Source: Streptomyces sp. NBC_00461 (GTDB taxonomy: Bacteria > Actinomycetota > Actinomycetes > Streptomycetales > Streptomycetaceae). From it: DNA of 64,000 nt. Below the pieces are notes generated by a model, which did not search any database, was not told where the DNA came from, and saw only the letters and a list, made by a program, of their open reading frames with translations. Below, piece by piece: positions 55,515 to 61,781 of the stretch (position 1 is its first letter; every line of letters starts with the position of its first letter). The stretch is from assembly GCF_036013935.1 (NCBI RefSeq), contig NZ_CP107902.1:5303001-5367000 (forward strand), in the 5' to 3' direction. A program made the translations under genes and the position numbers.

Positions 55515-57055
55515 TGCTGCTGGGCCCCTTCCTGTACGACGGCACGGGTGCCGTCGGGTCCGAGCCGGCGCGGGGCGACGGCGGGGATCGCGGCGGCCGG
55601 CTCGGGCGCCGGCTGCTCGGACTGGCCCTCGGCGAGCACCCAGGTGTCCTTGGAGCCGCCGCCCTGGCTGGAGTTGACGATCAGGTTGCCCTCCTGGAGG
55701 GCGACGCGGGTCAGCCCGCCGGGCAGCACCCAGACGTCGTTGCCGTCGTTCACCGCGAACGGCCTGAGGTCGATGTGGCGCGGTGCCATCCGCTCGCCCG
55801 CGAGGGTGGGGGAGGTGGACAGGGCGACGGGCCGCTGCGCGATGTAGCCGCGCGGGTCGGCGATGACGGCTTTGCGAGTGCGTTCGAGAGTGTCCTTGTC
55901 GGCCTTCGGGCCGATGACGATGCCCTGGCCGCCCGCGCCGTCCACGGGTTTGATGACGAGCTGGTCGATCTGGTCGAGGACGGCCTCCAACTGTCCTGGC
56001 TCGTCGGGCCGGTAGGACTCCACATTGGGGAGAATCGGTTCCTCGGAGAGGTAGTAGCGGATCAGGTCCGGGACGTAGGTGTAAAGCAGCTTGTCGTCCG
56101 CGATCCCGTTGCCGACGGCGTTCGCGAGTGTGACGTTGCCCGCCATGGCCGCGCCCATGATGCCGGGGCAGCCGATCACCGAGTCGGGGCGGCAGTGGAG
56201 CGGGTCGAGGAAGTCGTCGTCCAGGCGCCGGTATACGACGTGGACGGGCACCTCGCCGCGCGTGGTGCGCATCCACACCCGGTTGCCGCGGCAGACCAGG
56301 TCGTGCCCCTCGACCAGCTGCACACCCATCAGGCGGGCGAGCAGGGCGTGTTCGAAGTAGGCGGCGTTGCTGGGGCCGGGGGTCAGGACGACGACCCTCG
56401 GGTCCTGCACCCCGTCGGGCGCGGCGGCGCGCAGGGCGGCCAGGAGCCGGTGGCAGTAGCCGTCGACGGGCAGGACGTGCTGTTCGGTGAAGAGGGACGG
56501 GAAGATCCGGGTCATGGCCCGGCGGTTCTCGATGACGTACGAAACCCCGCTGGGCACCCGCACGTTGTCCTCAAGCACCCGGAAGTCCCCGGCCTCGTCG
56601 CGTACGAGGTCGATGCCGGCGACGTGGATGCGTACGCCGCCCGGTGGTTCGACCCCCTGCGCGGATCGGTGGAAGTGGGGGGAGTTGAGCAGCAGCCGCC
56701 AGGGCACGACACCGTCCTCGAAGGCGCGGCAGTGCCCGTAGGCGTCGGCGAGATAGGCCTCCAGGGCTCTGACCCGCTGGCTCACCCCGCGTTGTATGAG
56801 ATCCCATTCGAGGGCGTCGAGGATGCGGGGCACGAGGTCCAGCGGCCAGGGCCGCTCCTCGCCCGCGAAGGCGTACGTCACGCCGCGGTCCGTGAAGGCA
56901 CGGGCCATCTGATCCGCCCGGAACCTGAGTTCACTCGGTTCGATCGGCTGCAGCGCCGCCAGCACCGGCTCATAGGCGGTCCTGACCTCACCCGGCCGCT
57001 CAAACATCTCGTCCCACGCATCGGCCAACGCGTATGCGTCAAATATGTCCGCCAT
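55511..57055 (-). CDS. Circularly permuted ATP-grasp protein (DUF404/DUF407 type)
   Basis: 514 residues. FRVLEDNVRVPSGVSYVIEN and DQLVIKPVDGAGGQGIVIGP are ATP-binding elements in permuted order; YIAQRPVALS and HIDLRPFAVN follow. By analogy with ATP-grasp ligases it would form a carboxylate-amine bond via an acyl-phosphate. First gene of the triad ATP-grasp/alpha-E/transglutaminase; a proline-rich C-terminal tail (about 475-514) is probably disordered. Confidence 0.9.
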   Translation of the reverse strand: MADIFDAYALADAWDEMFERPGEVRTAYEPVLAALQPIEPSELRFRADQMARAFTDRGVTYAFAGEERPWPLDLVPRILDALEWDLIQRGVSQRVRALEAYLADAYGHCRAFEDGVVPWRLLLNSPHFHRSAQGVEPPGGVRIHVAGIDLVRDEAGDFRVLEDNVRVPSGVSYVIENRRAMTRIFPSLFTEQHVLPVDGYCHRLLAALRAAAPDGVQDPRVVVLTPGPSNAAYFEHALLARLMGVQLVEGHDLVCRGNRVWMRTTRGEVPVHVVYRRLDDDFLDPLHCRPDSVIGCPGIMGAAMAGNVTLANAVGNGIADDKLLYTYVPDLIRYYLSEEPILPNVESYRPDEPGQLEAVLDQIDQLVIKPVDGAGGQGIVIGPKADKDTLERTRKAVIADPRGYIAQRPVALSTSPTLAGERMAPRHIDLRPFAVNDGNDVWVLPGGLTRVALQEGNLIVNSSQGGGSKDTWVLAEGQSEQPAPEPAAAIPAVAPRRLGPDGTRAVVQEGAQQQ

Positions 57056-57308
57056 GAGGGGACGTTAGAGGCGGGGTGTAACGCGACGATCACTCCGGTA
57101 TTTCCGGGAGCTTGCGTGCCCGGACGGGGCGGGCGGGGTGCCCGGGACCACCCCCAGCTTGTTGCAGGACGACGGCAGGAGGACGGTAGGAAACGGGAGT
57201 TATAGGTGGTTAACCACCGGGACCTTTGGTCGAGCCGTGTTGCGGAGCCGGTCGCGTCCGCGCATAGTTGCGCTGCGGAAGGCGGCGAAACCGGGGGTGG
57301 GATGGGCG

Positions 57309-58352
57309 ATGGCCGGGCACGGGACGGATGAGCATCCACACGGTGCTGACCGACTGTGCGAGGCCGGGGATCGCGTGTATTCCCGGGCCGTACGGCGGGG
57401 CCGCGTGCCGCGCCTGGACGCCGGACCGGTGCCGTGTCTGCTGGAGTTGGCCCTGCTGCACCCGGACCCCGACGACATGGACTGGCTGGTCCCGACGTCC
57501 CCGCAGGAGGTCATGACCCGGCTGCTGCGCGGGGTGTACGACGAGGTCAGCGCGAGCCAGCGGAAGGTGGGCGCGGCGGTCACCGCCGTCGAGCGGTACG
57601 CCGGCCTCGGGCCCGCCACACAGGCGGCCTCCGGCCCGGCGGAGGGTGCCGCGATCCGTGTCCTGGACGGGCTGTCCCGTATCCAGGCCGCGATGGACGC
57701 GGCGACCCAGGCGTGCACGACGGAGGTCCTGACGGTGCAGCCGGGCGGCATCCGCCCCGAGCACGAGCTGACGGAGGGGCTGCACCGGGCGCTGGCCCTG
57801 CGAGGGCGCGGCGTGCGCATGCGCGACCTGTACACGCATGTGGCCCGGCACGGGCAGGGCCTGCTCAACTACCTGGAGCTGATGGGCGGTTCGGTCGAGG
57901 CGCGCACCCTCGACGAGGTGATCGACCGCCTCATCCTCTTCGACCGCACGGTGGCCTTCATCCCCGCGAACGCGGACCGCACCCTCGCGCTGGAGCTGCG
58001 CCACCCCGCCCTGGTCGAGTATCTGGTCACCGTCTTCGACCGGCTGTGGCGGCTGGCGATCCCACTGACCGCGCCGCTGCCCGACACCGGCATCGAGGGC
58101 ATCTCCCACCGCGAGCAGTCCATCGCGGCGCTGCTGGCGGAGGGCCACCAGGACGCGGTGATCGCGGAGCGGCTCGGCATAAGCGTCCGCACCTGCCGCG
58201 CCCACATCGCCCGGCTCTCCGAGACCCTCGGCGCGGCCAGCCGCACCCAACTCGGCGTCCGCATCGCCCAGGTGGGCCTCGACGGCCCGCGTCATTCCGC
58301 CGACGTCGCCCCGGTCACTCTTCCCGGTCAAGAATCCCCGACCGTCCGATGA
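57309..58352 (+). CDS. LuxR-type regulator, paralogue 1
   Basis: 347 residues. C-terminal LuxR helix-turn-helix (AERLGISVRTCRAHIARLSE) after a long N-terminal domain with VLDGLSRIQAAMDAATQACT and VAFIPANADRTLALELRHPA, a fold related to phospholipase-D-like/TrmB sensor modules. The same blocks occur in the two regulators that follow on the opposite strand. ATG 57309 is preferred; ATG 57302 is out of frame. Convergent with paralogue 2, overlapping by 38 bp. No receiver domain, so control by a ligand or protein partner is likely. Confidence 0.85.
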   Translation: MAGHGTDEHPHGADRLCEAGDRVYSRAVRRGRVPRLDAGPVPCLLELALLHPDPDDMDWLVPTSPQEVMTRLLRGVYDEVSASQRKVGAAVTAVERYAGLGPATQAASGPAEGAAIRVLDGLSRIQAAMDAATQACTTEVLTVQPGGIRPEHELTEGLHRALALRGRGVRMRDLYTHVARHGQGLLNYLELMGGSVEARTLDEVIDRLILFDRTVAFIPANADRTLALELRHPALVEYLVTVFDRLWRLAIPLTAPLPDTGIEGISHREQSIAALLAEGHQDAVIAERLGISVRTCRAHIARLSETLGAASRTQLGVRIAQVGLDGPRHSADVAPVTLPGQESPTVR

Positions 58353-59292
58353 GATAGCCGAGCTGGGCCCGGCTCTCGCTGCCCAGGGTGGCCGCCAGCT
58401 TGGCGATGTGCACCCGGGCGGTGCGGACGTTCATGCCGAGGCGCTCGGCGATGACGGTGTCGGTGTGGCCCTCGACGAGGAGGGCGGCTATGGCGTGTTG
58501 GCGGGGGGTGATGCCGTTGAAGGCGACGCGGGTGGGGGCCATGGGGTGCATGGGCGTGGCCATGTGCCACAGGCGGTCGAAGGTGATGGCGAAGTATTCG
58601 ATCAGGACCGGGTGCCGGACTTCGAGGGCGAGCGTGCGGTCCGCGTTCGCGGGGATGAAGGCCACCGCATGGTCGATCACGATGAGGCGCTCGGTGATCT
58701 GGTCGAGGGTGCGCGCCTCGGCGTCACCGGTCAGCTGCTCGTAGCGGGCGATCACGGCGGGGGAGTGGCGCTGCGTGTGCTGGTAGAGCGTGCGGATACG
58801 GCCGCCGCGGTCCAGCAGGTCCTGGTCGCGGCCCAGGCTCTTGGCCAGGCGGGCGGCCGGACTGCGGCCGTCGTAGGGCTGGATGGCGAGCAGTTCGCGG
58901 GAGGCGTCGGCCATGGCCGCGGCGATGGCCTCGTTGATCCGGTCGAGTCCGCCGAGGACGCTGATGGTCGGCGGGCCGGGTGCCGCGGTGAGCTGCCCGT
59001 CGATGTGCATGAGAGGCGCGAACGTCTCGGCGAGCCGCTGCTCGCGCCGGCGTTCGGCGGCGATGCGGTCCGCCGACGTACGCAGCAGGCGGTGGAGTGC
59101 GAGGGCCGGGGCGACGGGCTCCAGACGGCCCGGGTCGGTGACGGCGGGGTGCAGCAGGCCGGAGTCGGTGAGGCAGGGGGCCGCTTCGGCCTCCGTGCCG
59201 CTCAGACGGCCTTCGCGCAGAGCGCGGCCGTACAGTTCCAGGCCCGCTTCGCACAGCTCCTCCGGGCCGTGCGGGTGCGCCTGCGTCGTCAC
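58315..59292 (-). CDS. LuxR-type regulator, paralogue 2
   Basis: 325 residues, HTH at the C-terminus (IAERLGMNVRTARVHIAKLA), sensor domain with ISVLGGLDRINEAIAAAMAD and VAFIPANADRTLALEVRHPV. N-terminus TQAHPHGPEELCEAGLELYG matches paralogue 1 and 3. GTG 59292. Downstream of and co-oriented with paralogue 3. Confidence 0.88.
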   Translation of the reverse strand: MTTQAHPHGPEELCEAGLELYGRALREGRLSGTEAEAAPCLTDSGLLHPAVTDPGRLEPVAPALALHRLLRTSADRIAAERRREQRLAETFAPLMHIDGQLTAAPGPPTISVLGGLDRINEAIAAAMADASRELLAIQPYDGRSPAARLAKSLGRDQDLLDRGGRIRTLYQHTQRHSPAVIARYEQLTGDAEARTLDQITERLIVIDHAVAFIPANADRTLALEVRHPVLIEYFAITFDRLWHMATPMHPMAPTRVAFNGITPRQHAIAALLVEGHTDTVIAERLGMNVRTARVHIAKLAATLGSESRAQLGYLIGRSGILDREE

Positions 59293-59319
59293 GAATGACC
59301 CTTTTCTTCCGGGTGGGTT

Positions 59320-59389
59320 CAGCGTTTCTGCCTCAGCGTTCCTGCTTCAGGACTCCTGCCTCAGCGTTCCTGCCTCAGGGTTCCTGTTT
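59320..59389 (-). repeat. Five tandem 14-bp repeats at the end of LuxR paralogue 3
   Basis: Units at 59320, 59334, 59348, 59362 and 59376, consensus cagcgttcctgcct (plus strand). On the coding strand each unit carries CTGA; the stop of paralogue 3 (59375-59377) lies at a unit junction, so a gain or loss of units leaves its C-terminus in place or moves it by one unit. Confidence 0.85.
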
Positions 59390-60355
59390 CAGGATCCCCG
59401 ACTGCGCGATGAGGAAGCCGAGCTGGGCGCGGCTGCCGCTGCCCAGGGACGTGGCGAGCTTGGCGATGTGGGCGCGGCAGGTGCGGACGTTCATGCCCAG
59501 GCGCCGGGCGATCGCCTCGTCGACGTGCCCCTCGATGAGGAGCTTGGCGATGGAGTGCTGGATCTCCGTGATGCCGTCGGGGGCGGTCTCGTAGGGGGCG
59601 CCGGCGCTCAGCGGGACCGCACGCGTCCACATGAACTCGAAGACCTTGATCAGATAGCGCACGAGCCCCGGATGGCGGAGTTCCAGGGCCACCGCCCCGT
59701 CGTCGCGCGTCGGGATGAAGGCCACGGTCTCGTCGCAGATGATCAGCCGCTCGACGAGTTCGTCGATGGTGCGGTACTCCACCTTGCCGTCGGTGAACTG
59801 AGCCACGTAGGCGAGCGTTTCCGGGCTGTAGCGGGCCGGGTGCTGGTAGAGCGTCCGGATGCGGCAGCCCCGTTCGATCAGGGGCCGGTCGCGGTTGAGT
59901 CCCTGGGCGAGGGTGTGCTCCAGGCGGCGGCGGCTCGGCTGGACGGTGAGCATCTCCGTCCGGCACTGGGTGGTGGCCAGATCGAGTGCCGAGTTGATCC
60001 GGTCGAGGCCCTCCAGCACGGTGATCGAGTGGGTGTTCGCCGTCGACTGGGCGCTGAGGGTCATGAACGGCTCGAAAGCGTCGGCGAGTTCGATGGACTG
60101 CCGTCGGCGCTGGGTGATCTCGTTCTCGATCGGGTTGAGCCGCTGGGCCAGAGCGATCGAAGGGGGTACGGGACGCAGCCAGGTCGGGTCGTCGGGATCG
60201 GGATGAAGGAGGGCGAACTCCATCAAGCAGGGCGCGGGCTCGACATCCGCACGGGCGATGCGGCCCGTCCGGAGAGCGTTGCCGTAGAGGCGGCGTCCGT
60301 CCTCGCACAGGTCGGTCAACCCATGGGGATGTGTCCGCTTAGTCTCATTTATCAC
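59375..60355 (-). CDS. LuxR-type regulator, paralogue 3
   Basis: 326 residues. HTH IARRLGMNVRTCRAHIAKLA; sensor domain with ITVLEGLDRINSALDLATTQ and VAFIPTRDDGAVALELRHPG. Divergent from the exported DSTW-repeat peptide gene, with only 116 bp between, which makes that gene its most likely target. The terminal helix (LGFLIAQSGILKQEP) is shared with paralogue 2. Confidence 0.88.
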   Translation of the reverse strand: MINETKRTHPHGLTDLCEDGRRLYGNALRTGRIARADVEPAPCLMEFALLHPDPDDPTWLRPVPPSIALAQRLNPIENEITQRRRQSIELADAFEPFMTLSAQSTANTHSITVLEGLDRINSALDLATTQCRTEMLTVQPSRRRLEHTLAQGLNRDRPLIERGCRIRTLYQHPARYSPETLAYVAQFTDGKVEYRTIDELVERLIICDETVAFIPTRDDGAVALELRHPGLVRYLIKVFEFMWTRAVPLSAGAPYETAPDGITEIQHSIAKLLIEGHVDEAIARRLGMNVRTCRAHIAKLATSLGSGSRAQLGFLIAQSGILKQEP

Positions 60356-60471
60356 CAGATCTCCACCCCCCAGGGTCCTGAACGTGCAGGAACATGATGC
60401 ATCGTTTGTGTGGCCATGACGTGCCGGAATGGGCCATCGTCGTATTCGGACGGGGGAGAGGTGACCTTCAA

Positions 60472-60747
60472 ATGAGGACGAAGCCGACTATGCATAAGAG
60501 AATGCTTCGCTCGGCGCTTGTCGCCGCCTTCTCCGCGGCCTTGGCTTTCGGAGCGCTGGGCGGCCTCGCGGGGGCCAAGGGCGATGCCGCGCAGGACAGC
60601 ACCTGGAACAAGACGACTTCCGTGTCTGCCGCCGGCGCCGGTGACAGTACGTGGATCGTCACGGCGTCCGGCGTCACGGCGTCCGGCGTCCCGGGTGACA
60701 GCACATGGCTTGCTCCGACCGACAGCACGTGGGTCGCCGAGTCATGA
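60472..60747 (+). CDS. Small exported peptide with four DSTW repeats
   Basis: 91 residues, family not known to me. Basic N-terminus and hydrophobic core (MLRSALVAAFSAALAFGALG) form a signal peptide likely cleaved near GLAGA (about 35). The mature part carries DSTW four times (42-45, 58-61, 76-79, 84-87), separated by Thr/Ser/Val/Ala/Gly-rich linkers, with VTASG duplicated. The repeats use different codons, pointing to selection on the protein. ATG 60472 follows a GGGGGAGAGG purine run. Divergent from LuxR paralogue 3 and coupled by ATGA overlap to the Rieske-like gene. Could be a signal peptide-type pheromone, a ribosomal peptide precursor or a wall peptide. Confidence 0.75.
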   Translation: MRTKPTMHKRMLRSALVAAFSAALAFGALGGLAGAKGDAAQDSTWNKTTSVSAAGAGDSTWIVTASGVTASGVPGDSTWLAPTDSTWVAES

Positions 60748-61079
60748 CCACCCCACCCGACGACCGCTCCTTCCGCCGCGAAATGGCCACCGCCTACCGC
60801 TCCGGCTGGCACTTCATCGATCTGGTCACCGCGATCCCCCACACCGGTGACTCGTTGATGGTGACTGTCTTCGGTGAGCCGGTCGTCGTCACGCGCGACG
60901 AGGACGAGGACGTACGGGCGTACCGGTGTCTGCGGCGGCCTCGGGGGGCGCCGCAGCCCGTGCGATGTGCCATCCGGTACGGAATGATCTTTGTGAACCT
61001 TGACCAGCGAGACCATCGGCTGGTGGAACCGGAAACCCCCCAAGTTCGGACCATCTCAGCCACCCCCCGCAGTGCCTGA
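60744..61079 (+). CDS. Rieske-fold-like small protein lacking cluster ligands
   Basis: 111 residues. YRSGWHFIDLVTAIPHTGDS, then FGEPVVVTRDEDEDV and VNLDQ, follow the N-terminal Rieske domain of ring-hydroxylating oxygenases (YxxGW...PGD...GEPxVxxRDEDG...). Where Rieske proteins have CxH and CxxH, this one has CLRR and CAIR: both histidines are gone, so no [2Fe-2S] centre of that type can form. The catalytic mononuclear-iron domain is absent too. ATG 60744 overlaps the DSTW peptide stop (ATGA); the two are made together. Perhaps a binding or maturation partner of the peptide. Confidence 0.65.
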   Translation: MTTPPDDRSFRREMATAYRSGWHFIDLVTAIPHTGDSLMVTVFGEPVVVTRDEDEDVRAYRCLRRPRGAPQPVRCAIRYGMIFVNLDQRDHRLVEPETPQVRTISATPRSA

Positions 61080-61122
61080 CGCGATTCCCCCGTCGCAACA
61101 GATCGCTCAGGTGCTTCCCCCC

Positions 61123-61163
61123 GCAGCGGCGTCACCGTGACCTGAACACGGTGACGCCGCTGC
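61123..61163 (+). terminator. Terminator of the DSTW-peptide operon
   Basis: Perfect 17-bp stem (61123-61139 with 61147-61163), 7-base loop, followed by agtttta. Confidence 0.9.
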
Positions 61164-61236
61164 AGTTTTACGGGACATTTCCGGGTATCGGCCTATTCGG
61201 CCACAGTCGAGCACTGGCCGAAAATCATCGGTGCCG

Positions 61237-61650
61237 TCATCCGAGCCCCATCGCCCGCGTCAGCTCGATCTCGATCACCACGCGTGACGGGTTCGGCGCC
61301 GGCGTCCGCTCGTAACGCTCGGCATAGCGCCGCTCCGCCTCCGCGACCCGCTCCCGGTCGGTCCGTACGAAGGCCCGGCCCTCCAACGTCGCCCAGCGCC
61401 GGCCGTCCACCTGGCACACCGCCACGCGGGCGCCCTCCGGCCCGGCGGCCAGCACGTTCGCCACCTTCGTGCTCGTCTTGTTCGTGATGACCCGGGCCAG
61501 TCGGGCGCCGGGATCGTAGGTCACCCCGACGGGCACGACGTGCGGGCTGCCGTCCGGGCGCGGGGTCGTCAGCGTGCACAGGTGCCGCTCCCGCCAGAAG
61601 CTGAGGTACGTGGCGTCGGGGGCGCCGGGATCCTGCGAATAGGTCGCCAT
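61237..61650 (-). CDS. PPOX-class (F420/FMN-binding split-barrel) oxidoreductase
   Basis: 137 residues: YLSFWRERHLCTLTTPRPDG, VVPVGVTYDPGARLARVITN, KTSTKVANVLAAGPEG, CQVDGRRWATLEGRAFV. Split beta-barrel of the pyridoxamine-phosphate-oxidase superfamily; the KxxNV segment and actinobacterial setting favour an F420-dependent member. Reduces or binds an unknown small molecule. ATG 61650; a GTG six bases upstream is possible. Confidence 0.85.
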   Translation of the reverse strand: MATYSQDPGAPDATYLSFWRERHLCTLTTPRPDGSPHVVPVGVTYDPGARLARVITNKTSTKVANVLAAGPEGARVAVCQVDGRRWATLEGRAFVRTDRERVAEAERRYAERYERTPAPNPSRVVIEIELTRAMGLG

Positions 61651-61690
61651 ACCCACGGGAACTTAGCCGCCGGACCGCCCCCGCTCCCGC

Positions 61691-61711
61691 CTTGAGTGGA
61701 ATAGACTCAAC
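61691..61711. promoter_or_regulatory. HAIR element (HspR operator) of clpB
   Basis: CTTGAGT-N7-ACTCAAC, one base from the perfect repeat at dnaK, followed by a further half-site TTGAGT at 61726-61731. Lies 70 bp upstream of clpB. Confidence 0.9.
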
Positions 61712-61781
61712 TTTGTGTACGCTGATTGAGTCAGCAATGGGAGACGTGGCGGAGAGCTGACATCAGGAGGAGAAAGCGAAC

